Of a stretch of DNA of 64,000 nt, positions 32,654 through 41,714 are shown piece by piece (position 1 is the stretch's first letter; every line of letters begins with the position of its first letter). Origin of the DNA: Binatus sp050736715 (lineage in GTDB: Bacteria; Desulfobacterota; Binatia; Binatales; Binataceae); the NCBI GenBank assembly GCA_050736715.1, contig JBOHWK010000169.1:1-64000 (forward strand), written 5' to 3'. Made by a program: the position numbers and the translations under genes. Under the pieces are notes generated by a model that was not told where the DNA came from, ran no database searches, and saw nothing but the letters and a program-made list of their open reading frames with translations.

Positions 32654-33823
32654 ATGTCCGATCTGATGCGAGAGCTTGATTTTTTTCACCTCGGCGAACT
32701 GCTCACGCCCGAGCAGCGGATGACGCGAGATACTGCGCGGAGGTTCGTCGAGCGTGAAGTTCTGCCGCATATCGAGCGCAATTTCGCCGAGGAAACTTTT
32801 CCTTCGCACTTGATTCCCGCGATGGCCGAGCTGGGAATGTTCGGCGCCAACCTGAAGGGCTACGGATGCGCCGGAATGGACAACGTCGCCTACGGTCTCA
32901 TCATGCAGGAACTCGAAGCGGGCGACTCCGGCCTGCGTTCGTTTGCCTCGGTGCAGAGCGCACTTTCGATGTACGCGATTTATGCCAACGGAACCGAGGA
33001 ACAGAAGCAACGCTACTTGCCGGAAATGGCCAAAGGGAAATTAATCGGGTGCTTCGGCCTTACCGAGCCGGACCACGGTTCCGATCCGGGCGGGATGGAA
33101 ACGCGGGCACGGCGCGACGGCGACGGATGGATTCTAAACGGGACCAAACGCTGGATCACCAACGGATCGATCGCCGAGGTTGCAATCGTGTGGGCCAAGA
33201 TCGAGGAAGGCATCGCGGGATTTATCGTCGAGAAGGGAACGCCCGGCTTCTCCGCGCGCGACATCCACGGCAAATTCTCGATGCGCGCGTCGATCACGTC
33301 GGAGTTGATTCTGGAAGACGTCCGGCTGCCCAAAACCGCCCAGTTGCCCGCCGCGCGCGGCCTCAAGGCGCCGCTGGGATGCCTCACGCAGGCGCGTTAC
33401 GGAATCGCCTGGGGCGCGATCGGGGCGGCGCGCTCCTGCTTCAATTGCGCGCTTGATTACACGAAATCGCGCAAGCAATTCGCGCGCCCGCTCGCCGGCT
33501 ATCAACTCGTGCAGGCCAAGCTGGTGACAATGCTGACCGAAATTACGAAGGCGCAGATGATTTGCCTGCGGCTTGCGCAATTGAAGGACGCGGGCAAAAT
33601 GCGCTCCGAGCAGGTATCGTTCGCCAAGCGCAACAACGTGAACGAGGCCCTCAAGATCGCGCGCGACGCTCGCGATATGCTCGGCGCCAACGGAATCGTG
33701 AACGAATACCCGGTAATCCGCCACATGCTGAACCTCGAAACGGTCAACACCTACGAGGGCACCTTCGATGTGCATACGCTGATCCTGGGCCGCGACCTCA
33801 CCGGCGAAGACGCCTTTAATTAG
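32654..33823 (+). CDS. gcdH: Glutaryl-CoA dehydrogenase-like acyl-CoA dehydrogenase
   Basis: A 389-residue FAD enzyme that oxidises an acyl-CoA and passes electrons to ETF. The glutaryl-CoA branch is indicated by GLTEPDHGSDPGGMETRA, the FAD/substrate stretch KRWITNGSIAEVAIVWAKI, and the C-terminal YEGTFDVHTLILGRDLTG with catalytic Glu368. Glutaryl-CoA dehydrogenases also decarboxylate the product to crotonyl-CoA in lysine, tryptophan and aromatic degradation. Other acyl-CoA dehydrogenases with a similar C-terminus cannot be excluded without a tree. An ETF pair is encoded about 10 kb away. Confidence 0.9.
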   Translation: MSDLMRELDFFHLGELLTPEQRMTRDTARRFVEREVLPHIERNFAEETFPSHLIPAMAELGMFGANLKGYGCAGMDNVAYGLIMQELEAGDSGLRSFASVQSALSMYAIYANGTEEQKQRYLPEMAKGKLIGCFGLTEPDHGSDPGGMETRARRDGDGWILNGTKRWITNGSIAEVAIVWAKIEEGIAGFIVEKGTPGFSARDIHGKFSMRASITSELILEDVRLPKTAQLPAARGLKAPLGCLTQARYGIAWGAIGAARSCFNCALDYTKSRKQFARPLAGYQLVQAKLVTMLTEITKAQMICLRLAQLKDAGKMRSEQVSFAKRNNVNEALKIARDARDMLGANGIVNEYPVIRHMLNLETVNTYEGTFDVHTLILGRDLTGEDAFN

Positions 33824-33839
33824 AGGGCGGCCGGAAGCA

Positions 33840-34727
33840 ATGGCGATTGCACGCAAGGCCGGGATTCGCGGCGCGCCGCGCGTGAAGCGCGCGCCGGGGC
33901 CGGCGTTCGCACTCACGATCGCGGGCGTGCGGCCGGCGAAATCGCGCGGGCAGAACTTCCTTGCGAACGCCGCGATCGCCGATCGAATCGTAGCGGCGGC
34001 GGAGCTTGGCCCGGACGACAATGCGATCGAAATCGGCCCCGGGCTGGGAATCCTTACCGAGCGGATCGCCGCGCGGCCCCATCGCCGGCTCACGCTGGTC
34101 GAACTCGATTCGCGGCTTGCGGAAAGACTTGCGGAACGATTCGCGGCGGACGATACAATCGCGGTATTGAATGAAGATTTCCTTGCAGCGGACTTCGGCG
34201 CGATCGCCGCCGGCGCTCCGGTCAAAGTCATCGGCAATCTCCCGTTCAGTTCCGCCGCGGCGATACTGCGCAAGCTATGCGGCCATGCGGAATCGATCGC
34301 CTCGCTGGTCCTGATGTTTCAGCGCGAGGTCGCCGAACGAATTCGCGCGCGCGCGCGCGGCCGCGATTATGGCGCGCTCAGCGTTTTCACCGCGCTCTAC
34401 TGGGAAATCGATCTGCACTTTATCGTTGCCGCCGGCAGTTTCCATCCCCGACCGAAAGTCGATGCCGAAGTAATCCGGTTTCGGCCGCGCGCCGGGCGAT
34501 GGTTTGCGCCCGGCGAGGAACGTGCGGTGCTCGATACCGTGCGCGCCTCCTTTTCCGCGCCGCGCAAGACGATTCGCAACGCGCTCGCCGGAGCGTTGGG
34601 CCTCGATTCGGAGACGATTTGCGCCGCCCTCGCGCAGGCCGGAATCGATCCGGGCGCGCGCGCGGAAACGCTGGAACCGTACCGCTTCGCCGCGCTCGCC
34701 CGCGCACTGCCATACTCCAATGCCTGA
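33840..34727 (+). CDS. rsmA: 16S rRNA dimethyladenosine transferase
   Basis: A 295-residue KsgA/RsmA methyltransferase that dimethylates two adjacent adenines near the 3' end of 16S rRNA. The S-adenosylmethionine site reads AIEIGPGLGILTERIA and the target-base motif is NLPF (usually NLPY). Before KSRGQNFLANAAIADRIV there are about 30 extra residues (MAIARKAGIRGAPRVKRAPG), longer than in most homologues; a later start is possible, but no Met is available there. The gene overlaps mutM by 8 bases. Confidence 0.94.
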   Translation: MAIARKAGIRGAPRVKRAPGPAFALTIAGVRPAKSRGQNFLANAAIADRIVAAAELGPDDNAIEIGPGLGILTERIAARPHRRLTLVELDSRLAERLAERFAADDTIAVLNEDFLAADFGAIAAGAPVKVIGNLPFSSAAAILRKLCGHAESIASLVLMFQREVAERIRARARGRDYGALSVFTALYWEIDLHFIVAAGSFHPRPKVDAEVIRFRPRAGRWFAPGEERAVLDTVRASFSAPRKTIRNALAGALGLDSETICAALAQAGIDPGARAETLEPYRFAALARALPYSNA

Positions 34728-35553
34728 GTTGCCGGAGGTCGAATCGATCCGCCGAATCCTCGCGCGATCGGCGATTGGCCGCACGATAGTGTCGGCGCGA
34801 ATCGGCGATTCGCGCCTGCGCCGGCGCGTGACCGTGAATTTTGCGGATGCGATCGCGGGCAAAAGAATCGAACGAATCTCGCGCCGCGCGAAATATCTGA
34901 TAATCGAAATCGCGGGCGACAATGCGATCCTTGCGCATCTGGGAATGAGCGGCAGCCTGACCCATCGCGGACGCGGGTTTCGCGGCGGCCACTTCGATCC
35001 GCGCCACGACCACGTCGAATTTGCGCTCGACGACGGCTCGCGGCTGGTGTTCAACGATCCGCGCCGCTTCGGAATGGTCCGGCTGGCGCCGCGCGCCGAA
35101 CTGGATCGCACGCCCGAATTGGCCCGCCTCGGCCCGGAGCCGCTCTCGCGCGATTTCAACGCGGACTATCTGGCGGCGAGGGCGCGCGGCCGGCGCGTCG
35201 CGATTAAGAACCTGCTGATGGATCAGCGAATCGTCGCCGGAATCGGAAATATTTACGCCGCCGAGATTCTGTTCGATGCCGGAGTCCGCCCCGCCCGCCG
35301 CGCGGGCCGCGTCACGCGCGCCGAAATCGAAAAGATCGTTGCGGCGACGCCGATCGTCTTGCGCGCGGCAATTAGCAGCCGCGGCACGACCTTTCGCAGC
35401 TATTTCGATTCGCGCGGCCGGCCCGGGCGGTTCGCGGCGCAATTGCGCGTCTATGGGCGCGAAGACGAGCCGTGCCGGGTGTGCGGCACGCCGATTCGCA
35501 ACGTAACGCTCGGCCAGCGCGCAAGCTTTTTCTGCCCGCGATGCCAACGCTAG
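34720..35553 (+). CDS. mutM: Formamidopyrimidine-DNA glycosylase
   Basis: A 277-residue base-excision enzyme that removes 8-oxoguanine and formamidopyrimidines. The catalytic Pro2-Glu3 follows the start Met in MPELPEVESIRRIL. HLGMSGSL and the helix-two-turn-helix motif (QRIVAGIGNIYAAEIL) are intact. The C-terminal zinc finger is CRVCGTPIRN... FFCPRCQR with four Cys. The start overlaps the end of rsmA by 8 bases, so translation is probably coupled. Confidence 0.96.
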   Translation: MPELPEVESIRRILARSAIGRTIVSARIGDSRLRRRVTVNFADAIAGKRIERISRRAKYLIIEIAGDNAILAHLGMSGSLTHRGRGFRGGHFDPRHDHVEFALDDGSRLVFNDPRRFGMVRLAPRAELDRTPELARLGPEPLSRDFNADYLAARARGRRVAIKNLLMDQRIVAGIGNIYAAEILFDAGVRPARRAGRVTRAEIEKIVAATPIVLRAAISSRGTTFRSYFDSRGRPGRFAAQLRVYGREDEPCRVCGTPIRNVTLGQRASFFCPRCQR

Positions 35554-35616
35554 ACGGTATAAGAGACCATCGCGTAAACTGAGGCCGGAACCTCTATCCC
35601 GGGCGCGGGCAAGCCG

Positions 35617-36363
35617 GTGAATCGCATGGCCAACGATCCGAAGATTCAAGATAGCCTCGACGATTACATCTGGGGGGGGTACTACATCGCGAAGCTCGCA
35701 ACAGACTACAAGAAGTCAAACCTCGTACCCGACGCGATCATAACGCTGTCGGATTGCATCGCGGAGTTTCTGCCCGATTCCGACTGGTCTATTGATTGGA
35801 TGTCCTCGGCGGAGGAACGCGAAAAGCGGGCCGAGAAGTGCGGTTTCCCGTCTGCCCAACGGGATGCCTTTGTTAAGTGGTCCACGGAGCTAATGCGTGT
35901 CGGTAAGTTTGGTTTGCCGAATGTCCTCCTTTCGATGGAAACAGCTACGGAGCTATTGAGGCGGTTTCCTTTCGACCGGAGCGAGTGGCACCTCCTGGGA
36001 GCGGGCCTGCGAAAGGATGAAGTCGATCGCTTCATAGCGCTATGTGCCCCCCCGACCTATCAGGGACAGGGACAAGACGGCGTTTATGAAGCGCTGGTGA
36101 GAAAAGAGCAACTGCACCGAAGCGGACGGATTCTCGGCTACGATGTGCTCGGACACGAGGAATACGGTGGCGGGTTTCATTCTTGGTTCTGCAACTCATT
36201 GGAAGAGGAAGTTGCGGAAAAGCTGGGAATCCGTCCTGACCACAACGGGCTGCTGAAGACTTACGCGGAGGCGGCGGCTTGTGCGCAGTACGCCGGAGAT
36301 CCGGATACTCACGCGGAACCGGCAAGCTGGAACGCCTGGGTGCTTGTGGATTACCCTATCTAA
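35617..36363 (+). CDS. Hypothetical protein, possibly acquired
   Basis: A 248-residue soluble protein with no motif I recognise, starting MNRMANDPKIQDSLDDYIWG. It has scattered Trp and Cys residues and a stretch (LGYDVLGHEEYGGGFHSWFCNSLEEEVAEKLGI) that looks like a folded core. Its codons are less GC-rich than its neighbours' (many AAG, AGA, ATA), which suggests recent transfer. It lies alone between mutM and pilD with gaps of about 65 and 130 bases. The GTG start is uncertain; an ATG 9 bases on is possible. Confidence 0.6.
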   Translation: MNRMANDPKIQDSLDDYIWGGYYIAKLATDYKKSNLVPDAIITLSDCIAEFLPDSDWSIDWMSSAEEREKRAEKCGFPSAQRDAFVKWSTELMRVGKFGLPNVLLSMETATELLRRFPFDRSEWHLLGAGLRKDEVDRFIALCAPPTYQGQGQDGVYEALVRKEQLHRSGRILGYDVLGHEEYGGGFHSWFCNSLEEEVAEKLGIRPDHNGLLKTYAEAAACAQYAGDPDTHAEPASWNAWVLVDYPI

Positions 36364-36496
36364 ACTTTTAAGGCTGTTGCGGCGCGCTCCTCCCACCGTT
36401 CGACCGCCAGTGAAGGTGGAGCACACACGACGCATGGCGATGGAACTGGACGCCGGGTAATCATAAACTCTGGCGCTGGAGGAAGGAGAGGACGCG

Positions 36497-37330
36497 ATGA
36501 CATCGGAGATTCCGCCGGGACTTGGCGACGCCTTTGCGTTCGCGATCGGCGCGGTTACAGGCAGTTTCATCAATACGGTGGCGTGGCGGATGCCGCGCGA
36601 ACTATCGATTGTAACGCCGCGATCGTTTTGCGAAAGCTGCGAGCGCGCGATTCCGTGGTGGGCGAACATCCCGATCCTCGCCTATCTCGGATTGCGCGGG
36701 CGCTGCCTGATGTGCGGCGCGGCGATTCCCTTCCGCCATCTGATCGCCGAGGTCTCGCTCGCCGTCATCGCCCTGTATCTCTACTCCAATTTCGCGCTGC
36801 CCGGCGCGATCGCGCGCTTCGTCCTGTGCGCCGCGCTATGGATTTGCGCGACCGTCGATTACGACTGGCGCCTGATTCCCAATCTGATCGCGTGGCCGGG
36901 CACGCTCGTGGGATTTCTCGCCGCGGCATTGATGATGCCCGACGTGGGATGGAAGGATTCGCTGCTTGGAATCCTGTTCGGCGCGGGCCTGTTGTTCTCG
37001 ACCGGCTTCCTCTACCAACTGGTGCGCGGGCAGGAGGGCGTCGGGATGGGCGACGTGTGGCTGCTCGGGATGATCGGCGCGTTCCTCGGCTGGCGTGGCG
37101 TCTTTTTCACGTTGTTCGTAGGTTCGGTTTTGGGCGCGTTCGGCGGAATCGCGTTCGCGATGCTCGGCGGCCAGACGCCGGAACCCGTGGCGGATCCCGC
37201 CACCGACCCGGAAGAGGCCGACGTCTCGCTGCTCCAGACCGCGGTTCCGTTCGGACCGTTCCTGTCGGCCGCGGCGATAATCTACGCGCTGTTCCGGCCG
37301 GAAATAATGCGCTGGTACTTCGGTATTTGA
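36497..37330 (+). CDS. pilD: Type IV prepilin peptidase / N-methyltransferase
   Basis: A 277-residue inner-membrane enzyme that cleaves the leader of prepilins and methylates the new N-terminus. The four Cys of the methylase region are present (C45, C48, C70, C73), as are the two catalytic Asp sites: D121/D123 in TVDYDWRLIPN and D186 in VGMGDVWLLG. Six to eight hydrophobic helices follow. No pilin genes are in view. The gene ends in TGATG, so tmk starts on its last base. Confidence 0.92.
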   Translation: MTSEIPPGLGDAFAFAIGAVTGSFINTVAWRMPRELSIVTPRSFCESCERAIPWWANIPILAYLGLRGRCLMCGAAIPFRHLIAEVSLAVIALYLYSNFALPGAIARFVLCAALWICATVDYDWRLIPNLIAWPGTLVGFLAAALMMPDVGWKDSLLGILFGAGLLFSTGFLYQLVRGQEGVGMGDVWLLGMIGAFLGWRGVFFTLFVGSVLGAFGGIAFAMLGGQTPEPVADPATDPEEADVSLLQTAVPFGPFLSAAAIIYALFRPEIMRWYFGI

Positions 37331-37980
37331 TGGAACGCGGAATCTTCATCACGCTCGAAGGCGTCGAGGGGTCCGGCAAGACCACGCAGGCCGCGATCCT
37401 GGGCGATGCGCTCCGCAAGGGCGCCCGTCGCAGCGTGATCGTCACGCATGAGCCGGGGGGCACGCGCGCGGGCGAGGCGATCCGTGCGATCTTCCTCGAT
37501 CCGGCGATCGCGCTCGCGGTCGAGGCGGAGTTGATGCTGGTGCTGGCGGACCGCGCGCAGCACATCCGCGAAAAGTTAAAGCCCGCCCTCGATGCCGGCG
37601 ATATTGTAATTTCGGATCGCTACTCCGATTCGACCACGGCGTATCAAGGTTACGGGCGCGGCTTCGATCTGAAATTGCTCGCCGAACTTAACCGCCTCGC
37701 CAGCGGCGGAATCATGTCCGACTTGACGATCGTGCTCGATCTCCCTGCCGAAGCGGGCCTCGCTCGGACGGTCGCCCGCGCGCGCGGGACTGGGCGCGGT
37801 GCGGATCGCTTCGAGGGCGAGCGCGCGGAGTTTCATCGCCAGGTCCGCGACGGATTCCTTGCGATCGCGAAGGCGGACCCCTCGCGGGTCACGGTGATTG
37901 ACGCGAGCCGCCCGATCGAAACGGTCGCCGCCGGCATCCGCGATGTGGTGGACGAATTGATCGAGAAGCAATGCCGTTAA
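37330..37980 (+). CDS. tmk: Thymidylate kinase
   Basis: A 216-residue kinase that makes dTDP from dTMP. The P-loop is GVEGSGKTT at residues 11-19, the dTMP-binding segment is SDRYSDSTTAYQGYGRG, and the lid is near ARGTGRGADRF. The ATG overlaps the pilD stop (TGATG) and its end overlaps holB by 10 bases, so it is tightly coupled to both. Confidence 0.95.
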   Translation: MERGIFITLEGVEGSGKTTQAAILGDALRKGARRSVIVTHEPGGTRAGEAIRAIFLDPAIALAVEAELMLVLADRAQHIREKLKPALDAGDIVISDRYSDSTTAYQGYGRGFDLKLLAELNRLASGGIMSDLTIVLDLPAEAGLARTVARARGTGRGADRFEGERAEFHRQVRDGFLAIAKADPSRVTVIDASRPIETVAAGIRDVVDELIEKQCR

Positions 37981-39077
37981 ACGGGGTTAGAGGCCATCGC
38001 GAGCTTGCGCTTCGCCTAATCGAAGAGCTGGGGCGGCGGCCCTCGCATGCGTACCTGTTCTCCGGGCCGCGCGGAACGGGAAAGGCGCTCGTGGCGGCGG
38101 GGATCGTCCATTCGATTCTCTGCGAGCGGTCGCCGGGGGAGAATTTCTGCTGCACGCCGGAGCATTGTCCGGTGCGAATCGCACCCGCCGTGGAACGCAT
38201 CCGCGCGCGCGCGAACGAGAACGCTCCGCCGCGATGCGATTGTTGCGCCGCGTGCGTGCAGGCGGCCGCGGGCGCGCATCCCGATTTCAGTCATCTCGCC
38301 AAGGCCGCGGGCCGCACCGACGTGCTGATCGAGCAGGTGCGCGAGTTGATCGCGCAATTGGGCCGGCGTCCCGCGCGCGCTCCGATGCGGCTAGCGATTA
38401 TCGACGACGCCGAAACGCTGAATATCCCGGCGCAGAACGCGCTCCTCAAAACACTCGAGGAGCCGCCCGGCCATGCGATTATCTTTATGATCTCCGCGAG
38501 CGAGCGCGCGCTGCTGGATACCGTCCGCTCGCGGATGCGCCCGGTGCGGTTCGGCGCGCTGTCCACGGCTGACTTGGAGGCGATCCTCGCCGCGCGCGGC
38601 GTGGCCGATCCCGTCCGCGCGGGCGCAATCGCCCGGCTCGCCCGCGGCAGCGCCGCGCGCGCGATCGCGCTGATCGGCGGCGGCGAGCCGCCGATGGCGG
38701 AGTTGATTGCCGCGCTGGCGGACGCGAAATCGATCGACTTCGCCCGCGCCAGCGCGATCGCGCAGGAATTTTTCGCGACGCGGGACGCGGCGGCGGCAAA
38801 TTTCGAGTTGCTCGCGCGTGTGCTTGAGGAGATAGTATGTTACAAGCTTATCGGCACCGGCCTCGCCGCGGCGCCGCCTCGCACCGAAAAGGCGATGGCT
38901 GCGATTGCGAGCCGCGCCGATGCGCCCGCGATTGCGGAATGCGCCGCGGCGGCGGTCAGCGCGATCGAGGCGGTCGAGGCGATGGCGAATCCGCGCTTGC
39001 AGGCCGAAAAGTTTTGGACGATCGCGGGGCGCACCTTGGGGAAGGCTAATGGTGGAACAGCAAATCGATCCGTTTGA
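37971..39077 (+). CDS. holB: DNA polymerase III subunit delta-prime
   Basis: A 368-residue clamp-loader AAA+ subunit. The nucleotide loop is GPRGTGKAL (32-40), with Ala in place of the Ser/Thr that follows Lys38, as expected of a non-hydrolysing delta-prime. A cysteine-rich zinc module is unusually extended: C51, C60, C61, C66, C89, C91, C92 and C95, with a long arginine-rich insert between. The sensor stretch NALLKTLEEPPGHAIIFMISAS is intact. Its start overlaps tmk by 10 bases and its last 29 bases overlap ricT, an unusually long overlap. DnaX is excluded by length and the loop change. Confidence 0.93.
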   Translation: MPLNGVRGHRELALRLIEELGRRPSHAYLFSGPRGTGKALVAAGIVHSILCERSPGENFCCTPEHCPVRIAPAVERIRARANENAPPRCDCCAACVQAAAGAHPDFSHLAKAAGRTDVLIEQVRELIAQLGRRPARAPMRLAIIDDAETLNIPAQNALLKTLEEPPGHAIIFMISASERALLDTVRSRMRPVRFGALSTADLEAILAARGVADPVRAGAIARLARGSAARAIALIGGGEPPMAELIAALADAKSIDFARASAIAQEFFATRDAAAANFELLARVLEEIVCYKLIGTGLAAAPPRTEKAMAAIASRADAPAIAECAAAAVSAIEAVEAMANPRLQAEKFWTIAGRTLGKANGGTANRSV

Positions 39078-39951
39078 AGGCGCTCCGGCGCCGCCGGCGA
39101 TCGTCGCGGTCAGCCTTCAGAACTGCGGCCATCTCTACAACTATTTGGCCGGCGGAGTGGCGCTAAAGCGCGGCGACCGCGTGGTCGTCGAAGGCGACGC
39201 GGGCGCCAGAATCGGCACCGTCGAGATCGAGCCGCACGAACCGGCCCGGACACTCGATCTGTCGTCGATGCGGAAAATTGTCCGGCTTGCCGCCGACCGC
39301 GATTTCGACGCCGAGCGGGAGAGCCTCTCGCGGGAGGCCTCCGCGCGCCGTATGTGCGTCGAGCGCATCCGCGAACGGCGGCTCGCGATGAAGCTGGTGA
39401 GCGTCAATTACACGCTCGACGGCCGCAAGGCGGTCTTCTATTTCGCGGCCGAGGGGCGGGTCGATTTTCGCGATTTGGTGCGAGATCTGGCCAACACGCT
39501 GCGCGTGCGCGTCGAGATGAAGCAGATCGGCGCGCGCGACGAGTCCAAGGTTACCGGCGGCGTCGGGCCGTGCGGGCGCGAATTGTGCTGCTCGTCGTGG
39601 CTGCGCGATTTCGAGGCGATCACCGTCAAAATGGCGCGCGAGCAGGGCTTGGCGCTCAATCCTTCGCGGCTCGCCGGAATGTGCGGACGGCTCAAATGCT
39701 GCCTGCGCTACGAGTACGCCACCTACTCCGAACTCAAGCGCGCGCTCCCCAACCTCGGCAAGCGGGTGCAATGCGTGCTCGGCGACGGCAAGGTGGTCCG
39801 CCAGAATATCCTGAAGCAGACGGTGCTGATTCAGCGCGAGGAGGACGGCGGCGTGGTCGAGGCGACCCTCGCCGATTTGGTTGCGAATCGCGGCCCGCAG
39901 TCCGCACCGCCGCAATCCCAGCCGCCGCCCCATTCCGAGCCGCATCAATAG
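39049..39951 (+). CDS. ricT: RicT/YaaT, PSP1-domain protein
   Basis: A 300-residue protein of the PSP1/YaaT family. It has the C-terminal cysteine motifs GVGPCGRELCCSSWL and GMCGRLKCCLRYE, which in Bacillus RicT help bind a [4Fe-4S] cluster in the RicAFT complex that regulates RNA processing. The start ATG lies inside the last codons of holB, with GGGGAAGG at good spacing; the tmk-holB-yaaT order is a widely conserved neighbourhood. The function outside Firmicutes is less clear. Confidence 0.92.
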   Translation: MVEQQIDPFEGAPAPPAIVAVSLQNCGHLYNYLAGGVALKRGDRVVVEGDAGARIGTVEIEPHEPARTLDLSSMRKIVRLAADRDFDAERESLSREASARRMCVERIRERRLAMKLVSVNYTLDGRKAVFYFAAEGRVDFRDLVRDLANTLRVRVEMKQIGARDESKVTGGVGPCGRELCCSSWLRDFEAITVKMAREQGLALNPSRLAGMCGRLKCCLRYEYATYSELKRALPNLGKRVQCVLGDGKVVRQNILKQTVLIQREEDGGVVEATLADLVANRGPQSAPPQSQPPPHSEPHQ

Positions 39952-39958
39952 CGGCGCG

Positions 39959-40585
39959 ATGCTCGACTCGATTTTGGGCGCCAATCCCGAGGTCCGCCGC
40001 GTCCAATCGCAGGCGGCGCGCGCGATTTTCCGGCTGGGAATCGGCGCCAATATTGCCACGATTGCGGGAGTAACCATTGGCGTGGCGGCGGGAATCGCCT
40101 TCGGGCGCGGAAATGTGATTTGGGGAATCGCGCTGCTCTTGCTGAGCGCCGCGCTCGACGCAATCGACGGCACGATCGCCCGCGAATGCGCCGCGCCAAG
40201 CGCGCTCGGCGGCGTGCTCGATTTGTGCGGCGACCGAATCGTCGAGGCGGCCGTAATCGTCGGAATCGTGTGGCATGAACCGGCGCTCTATTTTCCGGCG
40301 CTCGTTCTAGTCGGCAGTTGGTACGTGAACATTACCGTGTTCCTCGTGGTGGGCGCGGCGCTCGAACAGCGCGGGCCGAAGCTTATCGAGTATCCGCCGG
40401 GAATGCTCGAACGCACCGAGGCGATTATCTTTTTTATCGTGCTTGCGATCGCCGCCGCGATGCCGATCCCGCGAGAAATCGCCGCGCTGCTGTGCTACGC
40501 GATGACAATTTTGGAGATCGTCACTGGCGCGCAACGCCTAATCTTCGGAATCCGGGAGCTTCGAGCCTTCGCCCCGAACGGTTAG
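39959..40585 (+). CDS. CDP-alcohol phosphatidyltransferase family protein
   Basis: A 208-residue integral membrane enzyme with the complete family motif: D67-x2-D70-G71-x2-A74-R75-x8-G84-x3-D88-x3-D92. It joins a CDP-diacylglycerol or CDP-alcohol to an alcohol in phospholipid synthesis; the acceptor (glycerol-3-phosphate, inositol or other) cannot be told. About four hydrophobic helices follow the motif. It starts 7 bases after ricT and is the last gene of this run; its end overlaps the convergent aldo/keto reductase by 4 bases. Confidence 0.92.
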   Translation: MLDSILGANPEVRRVQSQAARAIFRLGIGANIATIAGVTIGVAAGIAFGRGNVIWGIALLLLSAALDAIDGTIARECAAPSALGGVLDLCGDRIVEAAVIVGIVWHEPALYFPALVLVGSWYVNITVFLVVGAALEQRGPKLIEYPPGMLERTEAIIFFIVLAIAAAMPIPREIAALLCYAMTILEIVTGAQRLIFGIRELRAFAPNG

Positions 40586-41688
40586 CCGGCGCGTTCGAAT
40601 AGCTTCATTAGAACATCGGCTGGGGCGGGCGGCCGCGACGCGGCCGCGAGCGCCTCGCGCACATGCACGGGCGATTTCATTCCCACGAGCGCGGCGCTGA
40701 CGCCCGGCGAGGAACGCACGAACTGAATCGCGCGCTGCGCGTCCGTATCGAATTCCGCGAATGTTTCCGCAACAATCGGCGGCAATCGGCGCGACAACTG
40801 GCCCTGCAAGAGCGACGCACTCGCGCACACCGCGATTTCCTGCGCTTGCGCCGCCGCAAGCAGCGCCGTCTTTTTGCCGTTTACGGTCTGATTCGCGCGC
40901 GTCATCGCCTCCGGCATCGCAAGGTTGTACGGCAGTTGGATCGCGCGGAAACGATGCGACGGGCCGCCCACGTTGCGCGCGGCATCGATCAATTCCGCGA
41001 GCGAGAGGAATCCGCGCTCGGACGGCGCCGCGCGAAAACCATTCCACGTCGCAACGCCATAGACCCCGATCTTTCCGGCCGTAGCCGCACCCTCCAAAAA
41101 CTCGAACGCCGCCGCGATTCGCGCGAGAAATTCATCGCGCGGCACGGCCTCGAGCTGCGTCTCTGGATTGTGAATGTAGTAGATGTCGATCGTTTCCAAG
41201 CCCAAATTCGCGCGCGACATTTCGAGCATCGTTTCGAGGTAGCGCGGCGTCATGCAATGGGCGCCGTCAACGAGATCGCCCGCGCGCACGATTCCGGTGC
41301 GGATGAATTTCTCCTCGAACCAGACGCGCGGATTTGCCGGCACCGCGCCGTCGAAGGCGAGGTATCCACCCTTGGTCGCCACCGCGAACTCGTCGCGTTT
41401 GATTTCGCCCGCTGCGATTAGCGCCGCAATCGCGGCGCCGGCATTCCGCTCGGAACGCTGGAAGCGGTAGTTGACGGCAGTATCGATCAGGTTGATTCCA
41501 CCGCGAAGCGCCGCCGTGATCGCCTCCGTGTAGGCGCGATCGGTTTCCTCGTCCGGCTCGCCCAAATAGGTGCCGATTCCGATCGATGAGAGCGGCAGCC
41601 CGAGCGCGGGCCGGAAATGCCCCGGCAGTTTCGGGAATCGTTTGGCGAATGCGGCGGTGGCTTCCGCGGTGGCGCGTCCCTCGATCAT
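40582..41688 (-). CDS. Aldo/keto reductase
   Basis: A 368-residue NADPH-dependent reductase with an AKR-type TIM barrel. The catalytic residues are visible in order: Asp in NLIDTAVNYRF, Lys in ATKGGYL and His in YIHNPE; a Tyr follows the first Asp in VNYRF. The C-terminal SSPGVSAALVGMKSPVHVREAL is typical of the family's cofactor clamp. It is longer than most AKRs by about 50 residues. The substrate is not predicted. It is convergent with the phosphatidyltransferase gene and shares a divergent 26-base gap side with the VOC gene on the same strand. Confidence 0.9.
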   Translation of the reverse strand: MIEGRATAEATAAFAKRFPKLPGHFRPALGLPLSSIGIGTYLGEPDEETDRAYTEAITAALRGGINLIDTAVNYRFQRSERNAGAAIAALIAAGEIKRDEFAVATKGGYLAFDGAVPANPRVWFEEKFIRTGIVRAGDLVDGAHCMTPRYLETMLEMSRANLGLETIDIYYIHNPETQLEAVPRDEFLARIAAAFEFLEGAATAGKIGVYGVATWNGFRAAPSERGFLSLAELIDAARNVGGPSHRFRAIQLPYNLAMPEAMTRANQTVNGKKTALLAAAQAQEIAVCASASLLQGQLSRRLPPIVAETFAEFDTDAQRAIQFVRSSPGVSAALVGMKSPVHVREALAAASRPPAPADVLMKLFERAG

Positions 41689-41714
41689 TCAATCCTCCGG
41701 CGCGCGCGGCGCGT

